Shown here one piece after another: positions 51,826-61,072 of a DNA stretch of 64,000 nucleotides. The stretch is from Oscillospiraceae bacterium (GTDB taxonomy: Bacteria > Bacillota > Clostridia > Oscillospirales > Ruminococcaceae). The notes under the pieces were generated by a model. That model was given only the letters and a program-made list of their open reading frames with translations, made no database searches and was not told the DNA's origin. The stretch lies in contig BQOK01000001.1 of NCBI GenBank assembly GCA_022835495.1, positions 1,798,001 through 1,862,000 on the forward strand. Reading direction: 5' to 3'. Made by a program: the position numbers and the translations under genes. Within the stretch, counting starts at the first letter, position 1. Each line of letters starts with the position of its first letter.

Positions 51826-53337
51826 GTGATACCCATAGCCATTTACCATTGTAACATCGGCATTGTGAGCCGAGGAAAAGGCAAGTCAGCCGTTGCCGCA
51901 GCCGCCTACCGAAGCGGCGAGAAAATCACAAACGAGTGGGACGGAATGACCCATGACTACACCCGCAAGCGTGGCGTTGTCCATACGGAAATCCTACTGC
52001 CGCCCCATGCCCCGCCCTCTTTCTCTGACCGCGCTACCCTATGGAACAGTGTGGAGCTTTACGAGAAAGCCGGGAACGCCCAGCTTGCCAGAGAGATTGA
52101 CGCAGCACTCCCCATAGAATTATCCAGAGAGGAACAGATCCGGCTTGTCCGGGAATACTGTTCCTCTCAATTTGTTTCCAGAGGAATGTGCGTTGATTTT
52201 GCCATTCACGACACCGGCAGCGGCAACCCCCATTGTCATATCATGCTTACCATGCGTCCCCTTGACGAGCGCAGCGCATGGGCGGCGAAGTCCAAAAAGG
52301 AATATGACCTTGACGAAAACGGCGAGCGTATTCGCTTGCCAAGCGGCAGATACAAGACGCACAAAGTTGACCTCACAGGCTGGAACGACAAGGGCAACGC
52401 GCTTTTATGGCGCAAGGCATGGGCGGATATTTCAAACGCCTACCTTGAACGCGCCGGACGCCCGGAGCGTATCGACCACCGCAGCAACGCCGAGCGCGGC
52501 ATTGACGAGCTACCCACCGTCCACATGGGCGTGGCGGCTTGTCAAATGGAGAAGAAAGGCATAGCCACCGAGAAAGGCGAGCTGAACCGGAATATCCAAA
52601 AGGCAAACCGCCTTATCCGGGAAATCCGGGCGCAGATTGGAAAGCTCAAAGAATGGATTGGCGAGCTGTTCAAGGCGCGGGAAACCGCCCCGGAGCAGCC
52701 CCCGCAATCCCCCGGCCTTGCAAATCTGCTGATGAAGTATTTAAGCGTTCAGAGAGAAAAGAGCCGGAAGTATTCGCAGTATTGGCAAAGGCAGCACGCA
52801 GCCGATGAACTGAAAACCGTATCACAGGCAGTCAATTTCCTTGCGGAGCGCGGCATTTCCACCCTTGACGAGCTGGACGCTGCCCTTTCCTCTGTCAGCG
52901 ACCAAGCCGACGCTATCCGGGAGGGCATGAAAACCGCCGAGAAGCGCATGAAAGAATTGCAAAAGCTGATTGAGTATGGGAAGAACTACACCGAGTACAA
53001 GCCCATTCACGACGAGCTGAAAAAGCTGAAAAACGGCTGGACGAATAAGCGCGACAGGTACGAGGAAGCCCACCGCGCCGAGCTTACCCTATGGAACGCA
53101 GCGAGCCGCTATCTCCATGCAAATCTGCCGAAAGGGACAAAGCCACCCTTGCCTATCTCTGAATGGGAAAAAGAGTACGCCACTCTCAGCGGGCAGAGAA
53201 CAGCGGAATATGCCAAGCTGAAAGAAACCCGCGCCGAGGTTGCCGAGCTGTACAATATCCGCAAGTGCGTTGATATTGCGCTGAACGCCGACCAGCCGGA
53301 GCAGACCCGCGCCAAGCGGCACGACTTAGAACGATGA
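51826..53337 (+). CDS. MobQ-family relaxase of element 3
   Basis: About 500 residues. Relaxase domain with GKGKSAVAAAAYRSGEKITN, active-site region and NPHCHIMLTMRPL; a long coiled-coil C-terminus follows. The GTG at 51826 lies within GGGAGGTG; an ATA at 51835 is better spaced (six bases) and gives the usual N-terminus (M)AIYHCNIG. The open frame reaches back to 51445 through oriT and is not coding there. It should nick the oriT just upstream. Confidence 0.9.
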   Translation: MIPIAIYHCNIGIVSRGKGKSAVAAAAYRSGEKITNEWDGMTHDYTRKRGVVHTEILLPPHAPPSFSDRATLWNSVELYEKAGNAQLAREIDAALPIELSREEQIRLVREYCSSQFVSRGMCVDFAIHDTGSGNPHCHIMLTMRPLDERSAWAAKSKKEYDLDENGERIRLPSGRYKTHKVDLTGWNDKGNALLWRKAWADISNAYLERAGRPERIDHRSNAERGIDELPTVHMGVAACQMEKKGIATEKGELNRNIQKANRLIREIRAQIGKLKEWIGELFKARETAPEQPPQSPGLANLLMKYLSVQREKSRKYSQYWQRQHAADELKTVSQAVNFLAERGISTLDELDAALSSVSDQADAIREGMKTAEKRMKELQKLIEYGKNYTEYKPIHDELKKLKNGWTNKRDRYEEAHRAELTLWNAASRYLHANLPKGTKPPLPISEWEKEYATLSGQRTAEYAKLKETRAEVAELYNIRKCVDIALNADQPEQTRAKRHDLER

Positions 53338-53501
53338 AAGGAGTTGAGATTTTTGTACTACACCCAAGAACAGATAGACCGGGCGAACCAAGCCGACCTT
53401 GTTTCTTTCCTGCAATCACAGGGTGTGCCCTTCCCGGTTTCGTGGACAGTAAAAATGAAGAAAAAACAGAAAGAAACGCAGGATATCTTGTCGTATCACA
53501 C

Positions 53502-54326
53502 TCAGGCGGCGGGATGCTCAGACAAGGCACGCGCAAAGGCATCCGGAGGACGCCAGCCAATAGAGGAATGCGGGCGCACTGGGTTGTAAAAGGTCTCGAT
53601 ATAAGCGAAGACGTCTGCCATGGCTTGTGCCCTTGAGGCGAAATGGCGCAGATGGACGCACTCGCACTTGAGGCAGCTGAAGAAGTTTTCGGCCACGGCG
53701 TTGTCATAGGGATCGCCCTTGCGGGACATGCTTTGCCGGATGCCGAGGCTGGCGAGACGCTGACGGTAAGCGTAGGCGGCGTATTGGACGCCGCGGTCGG
53801 AGTGGAAGATGAGGCCGGGCAGAGGCTTGCGGCGCCGGACGGCCATGCCGAGGGCGGCGAGAGTGAGATTTGTGTCGATGCGGTCGGAGAAGGCGTAGCC
53901 GACGATCTGCTTTGTGCAAAGGTCTTTCACAACAGCGCAGTAGAGCCAGCCCTCGCCGGTGGGGATATAGGTAATATCGCCGACCCATGCGGTGTCTGGC
54001 TTGTCAAAGGAGAAGCGGCGCGCAAGGAGATTGGGCGCGATGGGGTGCGCGTGTCTTGAGTTGGTCGTGGCTTTGTAGGCACGCCTGCGCGTGGAGGAGA
54101 TGTTCATCTCGTTCATCAGGCGGTGGATGCGCTTGCGCGAGCAGGAAAGCTGCGGGCGGATCAGGTGATACAGGCTGTCCAGCCCAAGGGCGGGATAACG
54201 CTGGTGCAGGCTCAGCAGCCGGCGTTTCAGTTCCTGATCCTTCTGCCGGCGCAAAGAGGGTTTGCGGCCCAGCCATTCGTAGTACCCGCTGCGGGAGACC
54301 TCCAGCAGTCGGCATACAAGTTCCAC
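53502..54326 (-). CDS. IS3-family transposase OrfB
   Basis: About 274 residues from the GTG at 54326. HTH_21 then rve core: Asp in AWVGDITYIPTGEG, Asp in GLIFHSDRGVQYAA, Glu in AVAENFFSCLK, ending with YNPVRPHSSIGWRPP. Its frame is open upstream into the slippery run in orfA, so the natural product is an OrfAB fusion. Confidence 0.93.
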   Translation of the reverse strand: MELVCRLLEVSRSGYYEWLGRKPSLRRQKDQELKRRLLSLHQRYPALGLDSLYHLIRPQLSCSRKRIHRLMNEMNISSTRRRAYKATTNSRHAHPIAPNLLARRFSFDKPDTAWVGDITYIPTGEGWLYCAVVKDLCTKQIVGYAFSDRIDTNLTLAALGMAVRRRKPLPGLIFHSDRGVQYAAYAYRQRLASLGIRQSMSRKGDPYDNAVAENFFSCLKCECVHLRHFASRAQAMADVFAYIETFYNPVRPHSSIGWRPPDAFARALSEHPAA

Positions 54327-54370
54327 AGAGGCCCCCGCGCGGGCCGTACGGATGTACCGGTACTTGTCCT

Positions 54371-54691
54371 CTATGGTTTGGAAAGTATGCCGACGGATTT
54401 TTTTAGGATGTCAATGACCCCGTCTTTCTCTTCAAGCTTCTTGCGCAGTGCTCGAATCTCCGTCTCCAGTTCGCGCAGGCGTCTGGCGTCGCGGTTTTGG
54501 CGGTCAGCTTGCCCCGGCGATGGTGCGCCCGCCGCTTTCAGCCAGCTGCGCAGCGTGTCGATGCAGATGCCGAGTTCCGCGGCCACCTCCCGGCTGGGCC
54601 GCCCCTGCTCGGTGACCATCCGCACTGCCCCCGCCTTGAAGGCCTCATCGTAACGCGGCGGCGCTGGGTGCTTTCGTTCTTTGGTTGACAT
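54371..54691 (-). CDS. IS3-family transposase OrfA
   Basis: 106 residues; ATG with AAAGGGG upstream. HTH (YDEAFKAGAVRMVTEQGRPS, then AAELGICIDTLRSWLKAAG) and a leucine-zipper coiled coil (RRLRELETEIRALRKKLEEK). Near the end, CTA AAA AAA contains the slippery heptamer A AAA AAA (plus-strand T7 at 54398-54404). A -1 shift there reads straight into OrfB through KKIRRHTFQTIEDKYRYI. Confidence 0.93.
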   Translation of the reverse strand: MSTKERKHPAPPRYDEAFKAGAVRMVTEQGRPSREVAAELGICIDTLRSWLKAAGAPSPGQADRQNRDARRLRELETEIRALRKKLEEKDGVIDILKKSVGILSKP

Positions 54692-56588
54692 TTTTCATTA
54701 CCCCTTTCCATTATACAGATTGTTTTTCTGTCCGGCAAATCGGGTATGGGGGCAGGGCGAGCAGCTTACCCGCGCCGGGAATGAATACCGCTGGAAACGG
54801 CATGACAGCTTGACCGTCCGGGGAAACAAATGGTACAGGCACAGCCAGAGCAAGGGCGGCGGCCCCGTTGATTTTGTCATGGAGTTTTTCGGCAGGAGCT
54901 TCACCGAAGCCGTAGAACTTCTCACAGGGGAAAAGGGAGCCGCACCGCCGCCGGACAGACCTTGCCCCGCGTCCCTTTCCGACTTCCGGCTACCGCCCCC
55001 AAACAGCGACAACCGGACAGCGAGGAACTACCTCACAGCAGCCCGCCGCATTGATGAAGATGTGACGGGCTTTTTCTTTGCCCGCGGCGATATTTACGAG
55101 GACGCAGCCCACCACAACGCCGTATTTGTGGGGAGGGATGAGGACGGAATACCGCGCTACGCCCACAGCAAGGGAACGGCGGGAAACTTCCGGCTTGATG
55201 TGAAAGGCAGCGACAAAGCCTTTAATTTCTGCTACCGGGGCGAGGGCGAAAGGCTTTTTGTCTTTGAAGCTCCCGTTGACCTGTTATCTTTCCTCTGCCT
55301 GTTCAAAAAGGCGTGGCAGAAGCAAAGCTACCTGTCATTGGGCGGCGTGGGAGAAAAAGCCCTGTTGCGTTTCCTCTCTGACCGCCCGAATATCAAGACC
55401 GTTTACCTCTGCCTTGACAGCGACCAAGCCGGAAACGACGCTTGCAGCCGCCTTGCGGAGCTTATGCCGGAGGGCTTGACCGTCCACCGCCTTGTGCCGC
55501 TTTACAAGGACTGGAACGAGGTATTGCAGCACCGGGCGGAAATCACAGACGGGAAGTATATCCGGGAAGCGGTTTACGGCTTGAAAGAGCCGCCGCAGGA
55601 AGAAACCGTCGAGATTATCCGCATGAGCGAGGTGGACACGCAGACCGTTGAATGGCTATGGGAGCCGTATATCCCTTTTGGGAAAGTAACCATTGTGCAA
55701 GGCAACCCCGGCGAGGGCAAGACTACCTTTGCCCTACGCCTTGCCGCCGCCTGCACCACCGGGGGAACGCTGCCGGGAATGAAGCCCTTGCCGCCATTCC
55801 AGGTGATTTACCAGACCGCCGAGGACGGGCTGGGCGATACCGTCAAGCCCCGCTTGATAGAAGCCGAAGCCGACCTTGACCGCGTGCTTGTGATTGATGA
55901 AGCCAAACGGGAGCTTACCCTCTCCGACGAGCGCATAGAAAAGGCAATCACGCAGAACGGGGCGCGGCTGATTATCCTTGACCCCATACAGGCGTACATG
56001 GGCGAAAAGACCGACATGAACCGGGCAAACGAAGTGCGCCCCATGTTCCGCCGCCTTGCCGATGTTGCCGAGCGTACCGGGTGCGCCGTTATCCTTATCG
56101 GACACCTCAACAAAGCCGCCGGAGGGCAGAGCGCATACCGGGGATTAGGTTCTATCGACTTCCGCGCCGCAGCAAGGAGCGTCCTGCTGATCGGGCGCGT
56201 GAAGCGGGAGCCGAATGTGCGCGTTATCGTCCATGACAAATCTTCTCTTGCGCCGGAGGGAAAGCCCGTTGCCTTTTGCCTTGACCCGGAAACAGGCTTT
56301 TCATGGATAGGCGAATACGATATAACCGCCGACGAGCTGCTGTCCGGCGCGGGCGGGAACACCGCCACCAAAACCGAACAGGCCGAGAAGCTGATACTTG
56401 ACTTACTCGCAGACGGGAAAGAGCTTGCCAGTGAGGACATTGTAAAGGCCGCATCCGAAGCCGGAATATCCGAGAGGACGGTACAGAACGCCAAGCGGAA
56501 CATGGGCGGTATTTTAGGCGCAAGGCGTGTCGGCGGTCAATGGTATAACTTCATCAAGAAGAAGCAGCCGCCCGAACCCGCAAGCTGA

Positions 56589-56685
56589 AAGTGCAAAACG
56601 CAGACCCTTTGCACCTTGCACTTTCGCACTTTCACAAGAATTTGCGTCAATAACTCAAAAAAGCACTTGACAAAACGCTTCATGG
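56589..56685. repeat. Right end of element 3
   Basis: Contains GTGCAAA, TTGCACC, TTGCACTTTC and GCACTTTC copies in both orientations, then GCACTTGACAAAACGCTT before the ATGG core. Probably the recombinase binding region. The last 25 bases resemble, in reverse, the left end of element 1. Confidence 0.6.
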
Positions 56686-57341
56686 GGCAACGCAGAGGAC
56701 ATCAAGCCCTACACTGACCCCACCTTTACCAACAACGTCATTCTCACCCAGACGGAGCGGCTGACCATGAACAGCCGACCCAAGGACCCGAAAACCGCGC
56801 GGAACAAAAACGTGCTGGTGGTGGGCGGCTCCGGCAGCGGCAAGACGCGGTTTTTCATCAAGCCCAACCTCATGCAGCTTCACAGTTCCTACGTTGTCAC
56901 CGATCCAAAAGGCAGCATCGTGGTCGAATGTGGAAAATTACTCCAGCGGAACCTGTATAAAATCAAGATACTGAACACGATCAACTTCAAAAAGTCCCAC
57001 CACTACAACCCCTTCGCGTATCTCCACAGCGAGAAGGACATTCTGAAGCTGGTCACGACCCTCATTGCCAACACGCAGGGGGACGGAAAATCCGGCGACG
57101 ATTTCTGGCGCAAGGCGGAGACGCTGCTCTACACGGCCCTCATCGGGTATATCTACTACGAAGCGCCGGTGGAGGAGCAGAACTTCGCCACCCTCATCGA
57201 GATGATCAACACCATGGAGGTGCGGGAGGACGACGAGGACTTCAAAAATCCCGTCGATCTGATGTTTGAGGAACTGGCAAAACGGGAGCCGCATCACTTC
57301 GCCGTGCGCCAATATGCCAAATATCGCTTAGCGGCGGGTGT
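56686..57341 (+). pseudogene. VirD4/TraG coupling protein, fragment 2 (nucleotide-binding part)
   Basis: About 218 codons following fragment 1: GNAEDIKPYTDPTF, RLTMNSRPKDPKTARNKN, Walker A VVGGSGSGKTRFF, VVTDPKGS (Walker B-like), and NPFAYLHSEKDILKLV. It ends at QYAKYRLAAG, after which homologues continue with K-T-A-K-S; here the frame runs into element 4 and stops at 57357. The rest of the gene is outside the window. The ATG at 56767 is internal. Confidence 0.9.
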
Positions 57342-57342
57342 T

Positions 57343-57410
57343 ATATGCTCTAAGTGACTTCTTAATCACGATTTTTTCTCATGGTTAGTGAAGCGACACT
57401 TAGAGCATAT
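57343..57410. repeat. 14-bp perfect inverted repeat at the left end of element 4
   Basis: ATATGCTCTAAGTG (57343-57356) and its exact complement CACTTAGAGCATAT (57397-57410), separated by 40 bases, between the element edge and the first recombinase gene. Likely the recombinase binding site and a self-regulatory operator. Confidence 0.75.
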
Positions 57411-57432
57411 TTCATTTCAGGAGGACAACGCT

Positions 57433-57852
57433 ATGATGAGATCATCAACACCCCTAACACTCCCACCGTATCGGCCTTTTCCGCAGGGCGACAGCATGAA
57501 AGGTTCCAGAGCATACCTGTATTGCCGCGTAGCACACAATGACGGTTTTTCACTGGAATTGCAGAAAAAAGAACTCCTGCAATTTGCAGAGCAGGCCGGG
57601 CTTGAAATCGTGGGTATTTCCGCTGAATATGCTGGCGGAAGAACTTTAGACCGTGGCGGGCTTAATGAGGTCAGTCAGGCAATTTGCAGCGGCAAGGCTG
57701 ACATAGTGCTGGTGAAAAGCACTTCCCGCATTGCAAGGGATATGCCGCAATTCCAAGAGTACATCCGGCTTTTGAGCGAGAATGGAGCAACACTCTGCTG
57801 CATGCAGGAACAGCTTGTATTCGGAGGGAGGTATCGTCATGCTGAAAACTAA
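57433..57852 (+). CDS. Serine-recombinase-like protein lacking the catalytic serine
   Basis: 139 residues from the ATG at 57433 with CAGGAGG upstream. It is a resolvase-fold catalytic domain only: AYLYCRVAHNDGFSLELQKK, then VKSTSRIARDMPQFQEYIRL. In active enzymes the motif is Y-x-R-[VL]-S; here the Ser is Ala34, while the downstream Arg motif (SRIARD) is kept. It should fold and perhaps dimerise but not cut DNA. It overlaps tnpX by 14 bases, suggesting an accessory subunit or regulator of TnpX. Confidence 0.8.
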   Translation: MMRSSTPLTLPPYRPFPQGDSMKGSRAYLYCRVAHNDGFSLELQKKELLQFAEQAGLEIVGISAEYAGGRTLDRGGLNEVSQAICSGKADIVLVKSTSRIARDMPQFQEYIRLLSENGATLCCMQEQLVFGGRYRHAEN

Positions 57853-59719
57853 AATAACACCTTTGTACGAAAGATTGAGCCATGACGATGAACTGAATGG
57901 AGAATCCAACTCCATCAGCAATCAGAAATCCATGCTGGAGGACTACGCCAGACGCAACGGTTTTCCCAACCCGACCCACTTTACGGACGATGGAATTTCA
58001 GGAACCCGCTTTGACCGCCCCGGATTTAATGCCATGATGGAGGAAGTCGAGGCTGGCCGTGTGGAGGCAATCATCATCAAAGACATGAGCCGGTTAGGAC
58101 GCGACTATCTTAAAGTCGGTCAGATCATGGAGATTCTGCGAATCAAGGGCGTGCGGCTCATTGCCATCAATGACGGTGTGGACAGTATCAACGGCGATGA
58201 CGATTTTACCCCTTTCCGCAACATTATGAACGAGTATTATGCCCGTGATACCAGCAAGAAGATCAAATCCGTGTTCAAGGCGAAAGGCATGAGCGGAAAG
58301 CACCTGACTGGCACTGTCATTTACGGCTACCTGTGGGACGAGAAGCGGGAACACTGGTTTGTGGATGAAGAAGCTGCCGCCGTTGTCAAGCAGATTTTCC
58401 GGCTGACAATGGAGGGATTCGGCCCGTACCAAATCTCACAGCTTTTGAAGCAGCAGAAAGTGGAAATCCCGTCCGTCCACCTTGCCCGGTACGGCGAGGG
58501 CGTGAACAAAAATAAGACGGTCAAAGACATTTACGGCTGGGGATCGTCCACTATCGTGAATATTCTGAAAAAGCGCGAATACTTAGGCCATACCATCAAT
58601 TTCAAGACCCGCAAGCACTTCAAAGACAAGAAAAGCCACTATGTCGATGAAAGCGAATGGACAATTTTTGAAAATACCCATGAAGCAATCATCGACCAGG
58701 AAACCTTTGATAATGTGCAGCGCATCCGGGGGAATGTGAAGCGATACCCGGACGGCTGGGGCGAGGCCGCCCCTCTGACCGGACTTCTCTACTGTGCCGA
58801 CTGCGGCGCAAAGATGTATGTCCACCGCATGAACAACGGCAAGCGTATTTCGCAATATACCTGTGCCAATTACAGCAAGACACCGGTGGGCGTCCTCTGC
58901 CCCACACAGCACCGGATCAACGAGAGCGCGGTTCTGAACCTTGTTTCCGATATGCTCCGGGCGATTGCCGATTACTCCAAGAACAACCGCACTGAGTTTG
59001 TTCGGACTGTTCAGGAGACACAGGCGGCACAGCAGGCCAGCAACATTTCCAAAAAGAAAAAGCGGCTGGCCGCCGCACAGAAACGCGCCGGGGAACTGGA
59101 AAAGCTGATGTGCCGGATTTATGAGGATAACGTGTTAGGCAAGCTGCCGGATGCCCGGTATGCCGCCCTTGACGCACAGTACGCGAAAGAACAGGGGGAG
59201 CTTGCCAGCGAGATCGCAGAGCTGGAAAAGGCAATCCGGGACTACGAGCAGACACGGAAATCTGCGGAGAAGTTTATCTCGCTGATTGACAAGTATGAGA
59301 ATTTTGACAATCTGACAACCGCCATGCTCAATGAGTTTGTAGAGAAAATCCTTGTCCATGAACGCGACCGGAAAGGCAGCATTGAAACCACACAGGAGAT
59401 TGAGATTTATTTCAACTTTGTCGGAAAATATGTTCCGCCCCACTTCGGGGAAGTTGATCTGACCCCGGAGGAATTAGAAGCCCTGCGGAAGAAAGAGGAA
59501 CGCAAGGACAGGCTTCATCAGAACTATTTGAAGCGGAAAGCCAGCGGTGCACAGAAACGGTATGAGGACAAGATCAAGGCAAAGAAAAAAGCGGAAATGG
59601 ACGCTAAGAAAGCGGCTATCCGGGCAGAGGATATGGCAAGAGGCGTGTTTATTCCAGTGAGCCAGTTACCGAAGCAGGAGCCGCAGAAAGCCCTGGCGCA
59701 GACCCGCGCCGCTGTATGA
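57839..59719 (+). CDS. tnpX: Large serine recombinase TnpX of element 4
   Basis: 626 residues from the ATG at 57839 (GGGAGG upstream). Catalytic Ser14 in PLYERLSHDDE; SNSISNQKSMLEDYARRNGF; KDMSRLGRDYLK; recombinase domain (GKHLTGTVIYGYLWDEKREH); zinc ribbon CADCGAKMY; coiled coils and basic C-terminus. Complete, and the intact counterpart of the truncated gene at 42275. Confidence 0.95.
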   Translation: MLKTKITPLYERLSHDDELNGESNSISNQKSMLEDYARRNGFPNPTHFTDDGISGTRFDRPGFNAMMEEVEAGRVEAIIIKDMSRLGRDYLKVGQIMEILRIKGVRLIAINDGVDSINGDDDFTPFRNIMNEYYARDTSKKIKSVFKAKGMSGKHLTGTVIYGYLWDEKREHWFVDEEAAAVVKQIFRLTMEGFGPYQISQLLKQQKVEIPSVHLARYGEGVNKNKTVKDIYGWGSSTIVNILKKREYLGHTINFKTRKHFKDKKSHYVDESEWTIFENTHEAIIDQETFDNVQRIRGNVKRYPDGWGEAAPLTGLLYCADCGAKMYVHRMNNGKRISQYTCANYSKTPVGVLCPTQHRINESAVLNLVSDMLRAIADYSKNNRTEFVRTVQETQAAQQASNISKKKKRLAAAQKRAGELEKLMCRIYEDNVLGKLPDARYAALDAQYAKEQGELASEIAELEKAIRDYEQTRKSAEKFISLIDKYENFDNLTTAMLNEFVEKILVHERDRKGSIETTQEIEIYFNFVGKYVPPHFGEVDLTPEELEALRKKEERKDRLHQNYLKRKASGAQKRYEDKIKAKKKAEMDAKKAAIRAEDMARGVFIPVSQLPKQEPQKALAQTRAAV

Positions 59720-59735
59720 CAAAGGAGGATTTCAC

Positions 59736-60089
59736 ATGAAAGAGCTGACCTATATCCGTGTTGGAGATTACTACATCCCAAATCTGAAGCTGGCAGAACA
59801 GCTGGACAAGCCCATCGGCAAGTATGGGCGTATGCGGCAGCGGTATTTGAAAGAATACCGCCCCGCCCTTTACAGCAGCCTGTTACTCTCTGAGAAGCTG
59901 TATTCCCACCTGTTAGAGATTGACGAGGTGGCAAATGCGCGCATGGACATTCTCATGCCGCAGCTTATGAAAGCCGCCGGTGCGACCGAGGAACTAAAGG
60001 CCGCCGATCAAATGAAGTGGGTGGGGCTTGCAAATAATTGCAGGGCGCAGGCCGAGGAAATTGTACTATCAGAACTGATTTTTGATTAG
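59736..60089 (+). CDS. tnpV: TnpV transposon-encoded protein
   Basis: 117 residues; ATG after AAAGGAGG. ELTYIRVGDYYIPNLKLAEQ and GKYGRMRQRYLKEYRPALY match the element 1 TnpV. Follows tnpX by 16 bases. Confidence 0.9.
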   Translation: MKELTYIRVGDYYIPNLKLAEQLDKPIGKYGRMRQRYLKEYRPALYSSLLLSEKLYSHLLEIDEVANARMDILMPQLMKAAGATEELKAADQMKWVGLANNCRAQAEEIVLSELIFD

Positions 60090-60361
60090 CTTTGTCATTT
60101 TTGCGGCCTCTGTTTATTTTTATAACACGTTCAGTGCATTTCCCACCTTGCACTATTGTGAAAGGACAAAGTATAATAAGGACATCGGTAATCAAATGAT
60201 TAAAAATTGCGGAGCATTTGCTTTCATAACAAGTTATAGAGCAGGCAGCTGTGTTTACGGGCTTAGGAAAATCTTAATAATTTCTCATGTAAATCATTGA
60301 GACTGACAGCATAACGTCTGCTATACTTGATAAAATAGGAACACAGAATGAGGTTGATAAT
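60090..60361. other. Spacer before the two-component operon
   Basis: AT-rich, 272 bases, no gene seen. Near its end TTGAGA (about 60297) and TATACT (about 60322), spaced 19, could be the promoter of the response regulator, with GAGG before its ATG. Confidence 0.45.
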
Positions 60362-61057
60362 ATGGCTGAAAAGATATTAGTTGTAGACGATGAGCGGGAT
60401 ATTGCAAACCTGTTGGAAGTCTATTTACAAAATGAGAACTACATTGTTTATAAGTATTACTGCGCCCAGGATGCCATCCAGTGCATTGAAAATAACGAGA
60501 TTGATCTTGCAATACTGGATATTATGCTCCCGGATATGAGCGGCTTTTCTCTTTGCCAGCTTATTCGCGAAAAATACACCTATCCCATTATCATGCTAAC
60601 GGCTAAGATTGAAGAAACAGACAAGATCACCGGGCTTACGTTAGGCGCTGATGATTATGTGACAAAACCGTTCCGCCCGTTGGAGGTAGTAGCCAGGGTA
60701 AAGGCCCAGCTAAGACGCTATAAAAAATATTCTGCTCCCGCAGTAGAGAAAAAAGCAAAGCCGGAGCTTTCCTACCACAAATTGCGGCTGAATACTCAAA
60801 CGCATGAGTGCCTGTTGGAGGGCGAAGCAGTATCGTTGACCCCGACAGAATTTTCAATCTTACAGGTTCTTTTGGAAAACACAGGAAATGTTGTGAGCAT
60901 TGAGGACTTGTTTCATGCAGTCTGGAAAGATGAATATTACTCCAAAAACAGCAGCACCATTACGGTGCATATCCGGCATCTGCGCGAAAAACTGAAAGAC
61001 ACATCTGATACGCCACAATATATTAAAACAATCTGGGGCGTAGGTTATAAGATTTAA
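60362..61057 (+). CDS. VanR-like OmpR-family response regulator
   Basis: 231 residues. Receiver VVDDERDIANLLEVYLQNEN, phospho-Asp in LAILDIMLPDMSG, Lys in VTKPFRP; C-terminal winged helix (LTPTEFSILQVLLENTGNVV, TITVHIRHLREKLKD, YIKTIWGVGYKI). Resembles VanR but no vanHAX genes are in sight. Likely target is the repeat array at 62653-62693. Confidence 0.92.
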   Translation: MAEKILVVDDERDIANLLEVYLQNENYIVYKYYCAQDAIQCIENNEIDLAILDIMLPDMSGFSLCQLIREKYTYPIIMLTAKIEETDKITGLTLGADDYVTKPFRPLEVVARVKAQLRRYKKYSAPAVEKKAKPELSYHKLRLNTQTHECLLEGEAVSLTPTEFSILQVLLENTGNVVSIEDLFHAVWKDEYYSKNSSTITVHIRHLREKLKDTSDTPQYIKTIWGVGYKI

Positions 61058-61072
61058 GAGAAAGGGAAACGA

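Larger units (their letters stand above)
53424..54754 (-). mobile_element. Second IS3-family insertion sequence, 1331 bp
   Basis: Imperfect terminal inverted repeats of about 26 bases: TGTGCCCTTCCCGGTTTCG at the left and, inverted, TGCCCCCATACCCGATTTG at the right, both followed by GGACAG. Target duplication GGG (53421-53423, 54755-54757). orfA and orfB on the minus strand, unlike the first IS in both sequence and ends. Confidence 0.9.
53353..56588 (+). pseudogene. DUF3991/TOPRIM primase fused to a RepA-like ATPase, broken by an IS
   Basis: Starts at a TTG (YYTQEQIDRANQADLVSF) with AAAGGAG upstream and runs to 53423, where the IS enters; it resumes at 54758. Removing the IS and one GGG copy restores FLQSQGEQLTRAGNEYRW without a frameshift. 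The remainder has the CHC2-like N-domain (RWKRHDSLTVRGNKWYRHS), DUF3991, a TOPRIM fold (VYLCLDSDQAGND), and then a RecA-like ATPase (Walker A GNPGEGKTTF, Walker B LIILDPIQAYMG) and a C-terminal HTH. Primase and helicase-type ATPase in one chain fits element replication. Confidence 0.88.
47370..56685 (+). mobile_element. Element 3: mobilizable serine-recombinase transposon inside the coupling-protein gene
   Basis: 9316 bases bounded by ATGG repeats, with imperfectly inverted ends containing AAGTG. It carries recombinase, TnpW, a conserved hypothetical, ECF sigma and its partner, DUF3847 protein, oriT, MobQ relaxase and a primase/helicase gene, all on the plus strand. The primase/helicase gene is disrupted by an IS. 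Confidence 0.88.

Noticed and set aside
54681..54757. ATG at 54681 as start of the primase/ATPase gene
   Set aside because: This stretch belongs to the IS and its inverted repeat; the natural start is the TTG before the IS at 53353.
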